NCBI GenBank assembly: GCA_002396385.1
Contig: DGTD01000040.1
Location: 1-15,108 of the forward strand
Reading direction: 5' to 3'
Length of the DNA: 15,108 nucleotides
Source: Bacteroidales bacterium UBA4345
Lineage (GTDB): Bacteria > Bacteroidota > Bacteroidia > Bacteroidales > Paludibacteraceae
Part shown: positions 8,978 through 15,108 of the stretch, piece after piece
Numbering within the stretch: the stretch's first letter is position 1
Layout of the letters: each line of letters begins with the position of its first letter
Translations under genes and position numbers: made by a program
The notes under the pieces: model-generated
What the model was told of the DNA's origin: nothing
The model's input: the letters and a program-made list of their open reading frames with translations, nothing else
Databases searched by the model: none

Positions 8978-10327
8978 ATGCAGAAGAGATGGATTGTCCT
9001 GATGTCCATTATGGCGGTAATTGCCGTCGTCGGACTGTTTGTTGATGAGGGTTCGTTCGGTTTTCAGATGGATCCGCTTGTGAGTACGGCAGATGTCGCT
9101 TGGATGATTACTGCCACTATTTTTGTCTTGATGATGACTCCCGGCCTCTCGTTCTTTTATGGCGGTATGGTGGGGGCGAAAAACGTCATTTCGACCATGC
9201 TGCAGAGTTTTATCGCCATGGGCGTTATCAGCGTTATCTGGGTGGTTGTCGGTTTCAGCCTTTCTTTTGGCGACGATTTGGGTGGCTTGGGTATTTTGGG
9301 TAGCCCTTCCACGTTCTTTATGTTTAAAGATGTCGACGGACACGTTGATGTGAATCTGGCCCCTACAATTCCTTTGGCCCTGTATGCGCTGTTCCAGATG
9401 AAGTTCGCCATTATAACGCCTTCGCTTATTACGGGTTCGTTTGCCGAACGCGTGCGTTTTTCGGCCTATATGGTTTTTATGATGCTGTTCTGTATACTTA
9501 TCTACTGTCCTTTGGCCCACATGACCTGGCATCCCGACGGCCTCTTCCGTCAGTGGGGAGTGGTCGATTTCGCCGGTGGTATCGTCGTGCACGCTTCTTC
9601 TGGTGTGGCTGCCCTTGCGGGTGCTATCTTTTTGGGACGCCGTCAGAAAAAGGATGTCAAACCGGCCAATGTGCCTTTTGTCTTGTTGGGTGCGGCCCTT
9701 TTGTGGCTGGGTTGGTTCGGATTTAATGGTGGTTCGTCTCTGCATGCCGATGCCCAGGCTGTGAAGGCCTTCTTGAACACCAACACGGCTTCGGCTACCG
9801 CTATGATGACCTGGATTTTCTTCGACTGTCTGCGTGGTCACAAGCCTTCGGCTATGGGCGCAGCTGTTGGCTGTGTGGTCGGCTTGGTGGCTATTACCCC
9901 CTCGGCGGGTTATGTGACGGTGGGGCAGAGCATCTTCATCTCTATGGTTATCACTATTATCTGTAACGTCTGTGTACACTGGAGCAACCGCTTCCGTGTT
10001 GACGATGCGCTCGATGTGTTCCCTACTCACGGTATGGGTGGTATTGTTGGCACCGTTTTGACTGGTATCTTTATCCAAGAAGGTCTGATTGCCTGCACGC
10101 ACGAGGGAGTGGTTATCTTCCTCAACCACTTGCTGGCGCTTGTTATCGTCATCGGTTACACGTTTGTGGTCAGTTACGGCCTATATTGGCTGACGAACAA
10201 GATGATTCCGATGCGTGTCTCTTTACAGAGCGAGAAAATAGGTCTCGACTTGAGCCAGCACGACGAGCATTATGGTTTGGCCGATGTTGCCGAGCGTGAA
10301 ATTGCGGAATACGCTGAAAAGGAATAA
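8978..10327 (+). CDS. amtB: Ammonium channel/transporter AmtB
   Basis: This 449-residue inner-membrane protein of the Amt/MEP/Rh family conducts ammonium into the cell, normally as a trimer. Eleven or so hydrophobic segments span the sequence. The family signature is at about 197-222 (DFAGG...HASSG...LGRR), containing D197 and the first pore histidine, H205. The second pore histidine is H351 in FPTHGMGG. The length is normal for the family, and the cytoplasmic C-terminal tail (after about 405) is intact. ATG 8978 begins a hydrophobic first segment that may be a cleaved or retained signal. Many bacteria place a PII gene (glnK/glnB) next to amtB; none is adjacent here, and the gene appears monocistronic between its own promoter and terminator. 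Regulation by nitrogen status is expected from the family, not shown by the sequence. Confidence 0.97.
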   Translation: MQKRWIVLMSIMAVIAVVGLFVDEGSFGFQMDPLVSTADVAWMITATIFVLMMTPGLSFFYGGMVGAKNVISTMLQSFIAMGVISVIWVVVGFSLSFGDDLGGLGILGSPSTFFMFKDVDGHVDVNLAPTIPLALYALFQMKFAIITPSLITGSFAERVRFSAYMVFMMLFCILIYCPLAHMTWHPDGLFRQWGVVDFAGGIVVHASSGVAALAGAIFLGRRQKKDVKPANVPFVLLGAALLWLGWFGFNGGSSLHADAQAVKAFLNTNTASATAMMTWIFFDCLRGHKPSAMGAAVGCVVGLVAITPSAGYVTVGQSIFISMVITIICNVCVHWSNRFRVDDALDVFPTHGMGGIVGTVLTGIFIQEGLIACTHEGVVIFLNHLLALVIVIGYTFVVSYGLYWLTNKMIPMRVSLQSEKIGLDLSQHDEHYGLADVAEREIAEYAEKE

Positions 10328-10371
10328 AGTTTTTCCCTCCGACTTTATATATTTGTTTTTAATTCCCGTTG

Positions 10372-10402
10372 GCCGGCTGTCGAAATGCAGCCGGCTTTTT
10401 TT
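10372..10402 (+). terminator. Intrinsic terminator of amtB
   Basis: GCCGGCTG (10372-10379) pairs perfectly with CAGCCGGC (10388-10395) across an eight-base loop and is followed by seven T's. It lies 45 bases after the amtB stop. Confidence 0.93.
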
Positions 10403-10535
10403 GTTTGTTTCCTCGGCTTGTGCCCAGATTTTTCTATCTTGTGCCCGTTTTTTGTTAGCAGGTGTTGATTATTGGCTGTATTTTTGTCACGTACACTAAC
10501 TGCAGGTGATTTAGAATTTAGGAATCGATACCCAG

Positions 10536-10574
10536 AAAAGCCCCCGGAAAACATGCGTTCTCAGGAGGGTTTTG
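10536..10574. repeat. Imperfect inverted repeat overlapping the GH5 promoter
   Basis: AAAGCCC (10537-10543) can pair with GGGTTTT (10567-10573), and AAC/GTT closes an ATGC loop at the centre, with mismatches between. The right arm contains the TTTG taken as the -33 box of the downstream gene. It may be an operator or a leftward terminator; there is no direct evidence for either. Confidence 0.35.
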
Positions 10575-10601
10575 TATCATCGTTCATATAAACTATATTT
10601 G
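10571..10601 (+). promoter_or_regulatory. Bacteroidetes-type promoter of the GH5 gene
   Basis: TTTG at 10571-10574, a 19-base spacer and TATATTTG at 10594-10601 fit the TTTG-N19-TAnnTTTG consensus exactly. Transcription should start near 10606, giving a leader of about 25 bases before the ATG at 10631. Confidence 0.75.
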
Positions 10602-10630
10602 CATATCACTTTACACTCTTTTATACTATT

Positions 10631-11779
10631 ATGAGAAAAAGAATTTTAGGTTCAGCCTTGTTGGCGCTTATGGTTGCCTCTTGTGGAAATCAGGGTTCTT
10701 CAAATGCAGACTCTGCTAACGGCAATCCTTCTTCTACTACTGAAAAGAAGACGTATGCAACCCTTCGTTTGGAAAATGGTGTGAATGTCAGCCACTGGCT
10801 GTCACAGTCCACCAGTCGCGGAGAAGAACGGAATAAACAGATCTCGAAACGCGATTTTGACTCTATTGCGGCTATGGGTTTCGACTTTGTCCGTCTTCCT
10901 GTTGACGAGGAACACCTCTACGACGAGAATATGAACCGCGACACCGCTGGGTTCCGCTTAATGCATAACGCTGTTAAATGGGCGCTTGAAGATGGAATGA
11001 ACATTGTGGTCGACTTGCACATTGTGCGTTCACACCACTTCAATAGCGAAAACGAGCACCCGAATACTTTGTTCTCTGACCCTGCTGCCCAAGAGAAGTT
11101 TGTGGCTATCTGGAAGGACTTGCAGAAAGACCTGAAGCAGTATCCGACCGACCGTGTCGCCTATGAGATTATGAACGAACCGGTTGCCCCTACACACGAG
11201 GCTTGGAACAAGCTGATAGAAAAAACGGTAAAGGGACTTCGTGAGGCTGAAAAAGAGCGTACGCTTATTGTCGGCTCTAATTTGTGGCAGATTCCTAGCA
11301 CTTTCGACTCGCTCCGCGTCCCTGAAAACGATCCTTACTTGGTGCTCAGTTTCCATTTCTACGAGCCTAGTCTGGTAACCCACCACCAGGCCCCTTGGAC
11401 CGATTATAGTTTCTATAAGGGCAAGATCAACTATCCGGGTGTTCCTGTCGATAGTGCCGACTTGGCAAAACTTCCCGAAAAGGAACGGGCTAAAATCGCT
11501 TCTATGAACGAGCCTTATAACCGCGACACAATGTATTCGCACATGAAGAAGGCCATCGACAAAGCTAACGCTTTGGGCTTGCACCTCTATTGTGGCGAGT
11601 TTGGCGCTTATCCTAAATTTATCGACAAGGAAACCCGCCTGCGTTGGTATAACGATGTCTGCAGCGTGTTCCACCAGTATGGTATCGCTAATTGCCACTG
11701 GTGCTATAAAGGCGATTTCCCGATTGTTAACGAAGATCTTTCCCGAAACGAGCTGCCCGCTATCCTTAACGGCAAGTAA
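10631..11779 (+). CDS. GH5-family endoglucanase-like lipoprotein
   Basis: This 382-residue protein carries a lipoprotein signal peptide with the lipobox VASC, so C18 is the likely lipidation site. A short Ser/Asn-rich linker (19-40) leads into a TIM-barrel glycoside hydrolase domain. Typical GH5 motifs are present: FVRLP (R88), VVDLH (H130), the acid/base Glu in MNEP (E183), SFHFYEP (H242, Y244), the nucleophile Glu in YCGEFG (E323) and an aromatic W357. It should cleave beta-1,4-linked glucans or a related beta-glycan, either in the periplasm or on the surface. The residues after C18 do not clearly match the acidic Bacteroidetes surface-export signal, so the location is uncertain. No carbohydrate-binding module or SusC/SusD pair adjoins it. 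It has its own promoter and terminator. Family call strong, substrate inferred. Confidence 0.93.
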   Translation: MRKRILGSALLALMVASCGNQGSSNADSANGNPSSTTEKKTYATLRLENGVNVSHWLSQSTSRGEERNKQISKRDFDSIAAMGFDFVRLPVDEEHLYDENMNRDTAGFRLMHNAVKWALEDGMNIVVDLHIVRSHHFNSENEHPNTLFSDPAAQEKFVAIWKDLQKDLKQYPTDRVAYEIMNEPVAPTHEAWNKLIEKTVKGLREAEKERTLIVGSNLWQIPSTFDSLRVPENDPYLVLSFHFYEPSLVTHHQAPWTDYSFYKGKINYPGVPVDSADLAKLPEKERAKIASMNEPYNRDTMYSHMKKAIDKANALGLHLYCGEFGAYPKFIDKETRLRWYNDVCSVFHQYGIANCHWCYKGDFPIVNEDLSRNELPAILNGK

Positions 11780-11800
11780 GTTTTGAAACTCCTTTCTTTT

Positions 11801-11837
11801 ATCCGGACCCCCTGTTGGGGGAGTCCGGATTTTTTTT
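11801..11837 (+). terminator. Intrinsic terminator of the GH5 gene
   Basis: ATCCGGAC (11801-11808) pairs with GTCCGGAT (11823-11830). The stem continues as CCCC/GGGG with a bulged A at 11822 and a TGTT loop, and eight T's close it. It is 21 bases past the stop codon. Confidence 0.95.
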
Positions 11838-12076
11838 GCCTTTATACCTTTCTCGACAGCCGCGAACACGTTTTTTTGCTATAAATCCTCTTCTTGCTGA
11901 AAAAATCTTATGCAGTATATATGCCAAATTTGAGAGGTCTGTAAATCTGTTAGTTGTGCTATATCGTCAATCGATTTTTTTACATTTTTACATAAATATG
12001 TACTAAGATGCGACAAAATTTGTACGTTTTTGGAAGTCGCATTTAATGCTTTGTCACACCTACTGCTTTTTGGTCC
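11838..12076. other. Intergenic stretch with no supported gene
   Basis: About 240 AT-rich bases lie between the GH5 terminator and the small-RNA promoter candidate. The only structure seen is ATGCGAC (12008-12014) inverted as GTCGCAT (12036-12042). Minus-strand reading frames here have a peptide resembling a reverse-transcriptase N-terminus that shifts frame near 11945; this is too short to annotate and is listed as a finding. Confidence 0.5.
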
Positions 12077-12107
12077 TTTGCACTTTCCGCTTTTTTGCCA
12101 AACTTTG
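12077..12107 (+). promoter_or_regulatory. Promoter of a candidate small RNA
   Basis: TTTG at 12077-12080, exactly 19 bases, then AAACTTTG at 12100-12107. This is one base away from TTTG-N19-TAnnTTTG. No plausible coding sequence follows before the terminator at 12330-12375. Confidence 0.55.
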
Positions 12108-12111
12108 CATC

Positions 12112-12375
12112 GAAGGGTTGAGACGACCCGAAGAGATAAATTGAATGTTTGAATTGGAGGGAAACAGTTATTACTTGACCGCATAACCTGACTTAAATAT
12201 ATATGAACTCGGTCCTTGTTTTAGAGTTCGCCAAATATCAAACATCCCTGCCAATTAGAGGCCGTTGTTTGTTCTTTGTAATTTAGTTTGCGACAAAGAT
12301 GTCGTCCTTTTAAACGGTTTCAGTATTTAGAAACATTGGGGATGGGTCCTTCCATCTCCAATGTTTTCTTTTTTT
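12112..12375 (+). ncRNA. Candidate structured small RNA, unrecognised (possibly 6S-like)
   Basis: A promoter-like sequence and a strong intrinsic terminator bracket about 264 bases with no good reading frame. Nested complementary segments suggest a long folded rod: GACGAC 12122-12127 with GTCGTC 12301-12306; AAATT 12138-12142 with AATTT 12280-12284; AATTGG plus AGGGA (12152-12162) with TCCCT plus CCAATT (12245-12256), one bulged G. An inner hairpin pairs GAACTC 12205-12210 with GAGTTC 12224-12229. A rod with large internal loops resembles the general 6S RNA layout, but I do not recognise the sequence. Alternatively it is a leader ending in a terminator upstream of the 12470 operon. The ends are estimates. 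Confidence 0.4.
12330..12375 (+). terminator. Intrinsic terminator after the small-RNA candidate
   Basis: AAACATTGGGGATGG (12331-12345) pairs with CCATCTCCAATGTTT (12352-12366), a 15-bp stem with one G-U pair and a six-base loop. A T-rich tract with seven consecutive T's (12369-12375) follows. No protein gene precedes it on this strand within 550 bases. Confidence 0.88.
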
Positions 12376-12411
12376 CTCCTAATTGCTATAACGATTTTCT
12401 GTGTCTTCCTA

Positions 12412-12442
12412 TTGTATTCTTCTCGCATATTCTTTTAATTTG
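12412..12442 (+). promoter_or_regulatory. Possible promoter of the 12470-14535 operon
   Basis: TTG at 12412-12414, 20 bases, then TTAATTTG at 12435-12442, one mismatch from TAnnTTTG. It sits just past the preceding terminator and 27 bases before the ATG at 12470, so the leader would be about 20 bases. Confidence 0.4.
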
Positions 12443-12469
12443 TGCGTTATCTGCTTAAAACAATAGCCT

Positions 12470-13792
12470 ATGATTATAGATAAGGAATATCCTGCCACCC
12501 ATTCAATGTCAACCTCGTGGTATCTTGTCGACGAAGACGGTAATGTGGGAATTATGGAATATAACGATAATGGTCCGGTGCCGCTTGGTATTCCGGACTG
12601 TTGTGTGGAAGACTTGTTTTTCGGTACTGATAAATTTAACGGTAAGTTTATTCGCTTCAATTTAACGGATGAACAGATAATGGATTTGTTGATTCCACTT
12701 GAGGATGAGGCTATATGGAAATATTGTGATAGTGAACTTAATGGAGACAGGTTCTTAAAGATTGATTTAAATAAGAGGGAACGGTTTCTTGAACTCTGTG
12801 AAAATCCAGATATTATAAAAAGACATCCCTTTTGTGTGTCTGAAAAGTCTGGACTATATTACATAAATGTATACAAATGCGTAACTTTCCCCCAAAAAAA
12901 AGAAACTAAAACTCGGACCAAGAGCGCCTCAAAGAACTCTCAACCTATCTTTTTGGGGTCTTTGAAAAAAATGCTGGATGAGAATTTGGTGACAAAAATA
13001 TATAAACAGCAAGAATACTGGGACGAATCTAAAAAGTATCGTAGCCCATATTATCTTTTTATGCAACCATATTCGCCTCCAACTCCTTCTCCTAAGATAA
13101 GTTGTCCTGAGTTCCCTGTTTCTATAAGCCAAGTTCCAGAAGATTTTACAAAACTAATGATTCGTCTGCCTGTAAGGTTTAAGGATATAGAAAATTTGCA
13201 GATAACTCAATATGTTCCGTGTTATTCTCGAGAGAAAACTTTTGACGTTGACGGATGTCTCTACAAGGAGAGTTTCCTTTCTGAGGAGTCTATTGTCTAT
13301 ACATTGGGTGAATTATGTTGCGATTTTCGTAGTCTCAGCCCCTCAACTTATACAAATAAGCCAACAATTCTTGGTGTATATGATATGAGCGAAGAGAATG
13401 AAGACTCTTATGAATGGGAGGATTTCCCAAAAGTCCTATTACGGCAATGTTTGACTGCTCGTTTCCATTTGGTGGACTCGAAGTCTGATAGGTTTTCTGA
13501 TGATGAGAAAAAAAACGATTTCATTGAATTGTTGAAAGATATCCAACCAAGGATTATCGTATTCTCAAAGGTTGCATATGGGGCTTTTTCGCAGATTCTG
13601 AATTTCCAAAATAACAGGATTTCTGTTAATGGGGAAACATTCCCTATTTGCGAACTATCGGGAGTCTCTGTTGACGAGATTCGTGCCTACGCCGATCAAC
13701 CTTATCGAGGGAAAGAACATCCTATGCTGATTACGAAAGAACAAATGGATAAACTTGTGAAAGAGGGTAAAGCAAAAAGGTTTTATATATGA
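12470..13792 (+). CDS. Uncharacterised 440-residue protein, partner of a radical SAM enzyme
   Basis: I do not recognise this protein's family with confidence. It has no signal peptide or membrane segment, so it should be cytosolic. Residues 1-140 look like one domain, opening with YPATHSMSTSWYLVDEDG and GPVP motifs. A basic, low-complexity linker (about 142-160) leads to a second part ending in a compact region around 297-400, with an (I/V)-rich strand at KDIQPRIIVFSKVAYGAF. It has many cysteines, including CC pairs (44-45, 283-284), but no clear metal motif. The tail is basic (KEGKAKRFYI). Its stop overlaps the next gene's start (ATGA at 13789-13792), implying translational coupling. The gene looks more AT-rich than its neighbours, which suggests later acquisition. 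A run of eight A's at 12894-12901 falls at the domain boundary. It may be a substrate, partner or regulator of the radical SAM enzyme. Confidence 0.85.
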   Translation: MIIDKEYPATHSMSTSWYLVDEDGNVGIMEYNDNGPVPLGIPDCCVEDLFFGTDKFNGKFIRFNLTDEQIMDLLIPLEDEAIWKYCDSELNGDRFLKIDLNKRERFLELCENPDIIKRHPFCVSEKSGLYYINVYKCVTFPQKKETKTRTKSASKNSQPIFLGSLKKMLDENLVTKIYKQQEYWDESKKYRSPYYLFMQPYSPPTPSPKISCPEFPVSISQVPEDFTKLMIRLPVRFKDIENLQITQYVPCYSREKTFDVDGCLYKESFLSEESIVYTLGELCCDFRSLSPSTYTNKPTILGVYDMSEENEDSYEWEDFPKVLLRQCLTARFHLVDSKSDRFSDDEKKNDFIELLKDIQPRIIVFSKVAYGAFSQILNFQNNRISVNGETFPICELSGVSVDEIRAYADQPYRGKEHPMLITKEQMDKLVKEGKAKRFYI

Positions 13793-14535
13793 TTGAACTC
13801 ATTTCTATAGACTTGAGCAACTACTGCTCGAAACAGTGCTCTTTCTGCTATAATCATAGTAGAAAGGAAGGGGCTACTTTGTGGAAACCTTCGGAAGTCG
13901 TGGCTTTCGCTTCCGACTGTGTGAAAAATGGGGTGAAGTCGGTGTCATTAGGGGGCGGAGAGCCTTTTGAGTATGAGGGTGTGTTCAATGTAATTGACGC
14001 CCTCTTTCCGTTGTGCTATTTGTCGGTAACCACCAATGGCTTGCCTTTGGCTGATGAGGCTGTTTGGGCTCGGCTGATGCGGCATAAACCCGATAAGGTC
14101 CACGTCACCATTCACCAACCCGATTGCGATGGTGAGGTCGATAGGGTATTGCGACTGGTGAAGAGACTGGCGCCTACTGGCATTAAGCCGGGATTGAATT
14201 TGTTGGTCGGTGCCGATAAGGTTGAATACGCAAGAAGGGTTTACGCTAAGTTCTCGGACGTACTGACTCCTGAGCAGATTATACTCATTCCCCAAAGGTT
14301 CGGCAACACGCCAACTCCGAAACAAATAGCCGGGGTGGCAGCGGGAAAACCGTTTCAAAGTCCGTCGTGCCTGCTACGTTGTTCAAGGCCGGCCAATTTT
14401 GCCTCTGTGACGTGGAATAAGAAAGTCGGTTCGTGCAGTTATAGCCCAAGCAAGGTAAGCCTGCCCTCCCTCGATTTTAATGGTCTGGTTACCGCTTTGA
14501 AAAATGTTGAATGGATGGGTTGTAACGAACAGTGA
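13789..14535 (+). CDS. Compact radical SAM enzyme with extra C-terminal cysteines
   Basis: This 248-residue protein has the radical SAM cluster motif CSKQCSFC (C13, C17, C20), which binds a [4Fe-4S] cluster and S-adenosylmethionine, and a GGGEPF motif (55-60) for the SAM amino group. TTNG (81-84) and the HVTIHQ strand (105-110) fit the partial TIM barrel. Four further cysteines, C194, C198, C216 and C245, could hold an auxiliary iron-sulfur cluster in a short SPASM/Twitch-like tail; that is inference from spacing. The length is short for SPASM enzymes. It overlaps the upstream gene by four bases, so the two products probably work together. The reaction and substrate cannot be told from sequence. 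No maturase partners or obvious precursor peptide were found beside it. Confidence 0.92.
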   Translation: MIELISIDLSNYCSKQCSFCYNHSRKEGATLWKPSEVVAFASDCVKNGVKSVSLGGGEPFEYEGVFNVIDALFPLCYLSVTTNGLPLADEAVWARLMRHKPDKVHVTIHQPDCDGEVDRVLRLVKRLAPTGIKPGLNLLVGADKVEYARRVYAKFSDVLTPEQIILIPQRFGNTPTPKQIAGVAAGKPFQSPSCLLRCSRPANFASVTWNKKVGSCSYSPSKVSLPSLDFNGLVTALKNVEWMGCNEQ

Positions 14536-14695
14536 CTAGCTAATAAGTTTTTCTCTCCCAATCCTTAAAAAATCTTCAAAAACGTATAGCCTTATTGGGA
14601 TAAAATAGTATTTTTGTTGTCGAACTAATTAAATGCTCATACTTAATAAATATTGATTTTTTTCTTGAACCTTATTTGAATTGAATTTTATGAAG

Positions 14696-14729
14696 AAAAA
14701 CGGTCGCCCGAGAGGGATGCCGTTTTTTT
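14696..14729 (+). terminator. Intrinsic terminator of the radical SAM operon
   Basis: AAAAACGG (14696-14703) pairs with CCGTTTTT (14720-14727), and an inner CCC/GGG closes a GAGA tetraloop. Seven T's run from 14723 to 14729. It lies 160 bases after the stop at 14535; the gap is AT-rich, with CCCAAT (14557-14562) inverted as ATTGGG (14594-14599) and no gene seen. Confidence 0.88.
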
Positions 14730-14794
14730 CCCTCTTTACATTGACAGGCGTCTGAAATCTTGGACTCAGATATATAATTTGTAATTTACCTTAG

Positions 14795-14959
14795 TCATAT
14801 ATAGTCAAGCTTATTGTATTTCATACTCTCAATCTCTGTGACTTTAGTGGTAGCATAATACCAATTGCGTAGTGGCTGATTTTTAGCACATAGGTAGGCG
14901 TATTCTTTCCCCTTGATACGATATAAACGCAAAGATAGATTTTCAGCAACCCGAAAAAG
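14795..14959 (-). pseudogene. Orphan coding fragment, 54 codons, no good start
   Basis: Reading leftward from just after an in-frame stop at 14962-14960, this frame encodes 54 residues ending at TGA 14797-14795. The composition looks protein-like (LSLRLYRIKGKEYAYLCAK, then NWYYATTKVTEIESMKY), with alternating charged and aromatic residues and no low complexity. The only in-frame ATG is near the end, so it reads as the tail of a decayed gene. The family is not recognised. It starts about 90 bases beyond the tRNA-Asn 3' end, a place where integrated elements leave remnants. A CAAAGATA (minus TATCTTTG) inside it is a chance -7-like match. Confidence 0.35.
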
Positions 14960-15010
14960 TCACATCAGATAAAAACGGTCGTAGGTTTGGCCTCCGCAAT
15001 CCCAACAACG

Positions 15011-15040
15011 AAAAAAGGACACATCTCTGCGATATGTCCT
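15011..15040 (-). terminator. Intrinsic terminator downstream of tRNA-Asn
   Basis: On the minus strand AGGACA (15040-15035 complement) pairs with TGTCCT (15021-15016), the stem continues as ATC/GAT after one mismatch, and T's follow (A-run 15011-15016 on the plus strand). It begins 12 bases past the tRNA 3' end. Confidence 0.8.
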
Positions 15041-15051
15041 CTTAATCATTG

Positions 15052-15108
15052 CTCTTCCTTTTGGACTTGAACCAAAGACCCTCTGATTAACAGTCAGATG
15101 CTCTAACC
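15052..15108 (-). tRNA. tRNA-Asn (anticodon GUU), 5' part cut off by the window end
   Basis: On the minus strand the end of the D arm (GGTTAGAGC) is followed by an anticodon arm TCTGA-CTGTTAA-TCAGA with anticodon GTT. The T arm is TTTGG-TTCAAGT-CCAAA, and the acceptor 3' strand is AGGAAGA with discriminator G, as expected for tRNA-Asn. CCA is not encoded; CAA follows. The 5' acceptor strand and most of the D arm lie beyond 15108. Confidence 0.93.

Noticed and set aside
8767..9009. An 80-codon minus-strand frame in the divergent gap, overlapping the amtB start.
   Set aside because: It overlaps the amtB promoter and start, is rich in Lys/Gln/Ile as expected of AT-rich noise, and shows no motif.
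8921..10129. A 402-codon open frame on the minus strand across amtB.
   Set aside because: It is antisense to a clear ammonium channel gene and has a His/Arg/Asn-rich composition typical of a shadow frame.
11030..11869. A 279-codon minus-strand frame across the GH5 gene.
   Set aside because: It overlaps a gene with intact catalytic motifs and runs through the terminator; no domain was recognised.
14609..14616. TATTTTTG as a plus-strand -7 promoter element after the radical SAM gene.
   Set aside because: There is no TTTG at the right spacing and no gene before the terminator; the region is AT-rich, so a match by chance is likely.
14690..14755. A 21-codon peptide frame (starting MKKNGRPRG) just downstream of the radical SAM gene, considered as a precursor peptide for the enzyme.
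   Set aside because: Its coding sequence is essentially the terminator hairpin and T-run, so the frame is explained by that structure; there is no ribosome binding site or leader/core pattern.

Overview
The window looks like a chromosomal segment from a member of the Bacteroidetes, most likely Bacteroidales. Four things point there: a type IX secretion (T9SS) type-A sorting domain at the end of one giant secreted protein, lamin-tail, CotH and choice-of-anchor-Q-like surface proteins, several promoters fitting the Bacteroidetes pattern TTTG-N19-TAnnTTTG, and weak Shine-Dalgarno sequences. The genus cannot be fixed from the sequence alone.

Region 1 (1-8505, minus strand) holds two very large exported proteins read leftward. 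The first is a CotH-family protein kinase with two lamin-tail domains, a chitobiase-like module and a T9SS sorting tail. The second is a 1560-residue protein with Ig-like modules and two tandem right-handed beta-helix repeats, and it has no visible sorting tail. A hairpin-rich gap with its own possible promoter separates them, and a 19-bp-stem terminator closes the unit at 38-79.

Region 2 (8506-11837, plus strand after a divergent gap) holds an ammonium channel (amtB) and a GH5-family endoglucanase-like lipoprotein. Each has its own promoter candidate and a strong intrinsic terminator, so they look like separate transcription units.

Region 3 (11838-12469) has no convincing protein gene. It contains a near-consensus promoter, about 260 bases with nested long-range complementarity, and a strong intrinsic terminator, which together suggest an unannotated small RNA.

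Region 4 (12470-14729) is a two-gene, translationally coupled operon. It encodes an unrecognised 440-residue protein and a compact radical SAM enzyme with extra C-terminal cysteines. This pair is the best candidate for an undescribed system. The first gene looks more AT-rich than its neighbours.

Region 5 (14730-15108) holds a 54-codon orphan coding fragment on the minus strand and the 3' part of a tRNA-Asn(GUU) with its terminator. A tRNA 3' end next to a gene fragment and an AT-rich operon suggests an old integration boundary, but no direct repeat was found.

The window does not form one pathway. It combines a surface or secreted module, nitrogen uptake, glycan degradation and an accessory operon.
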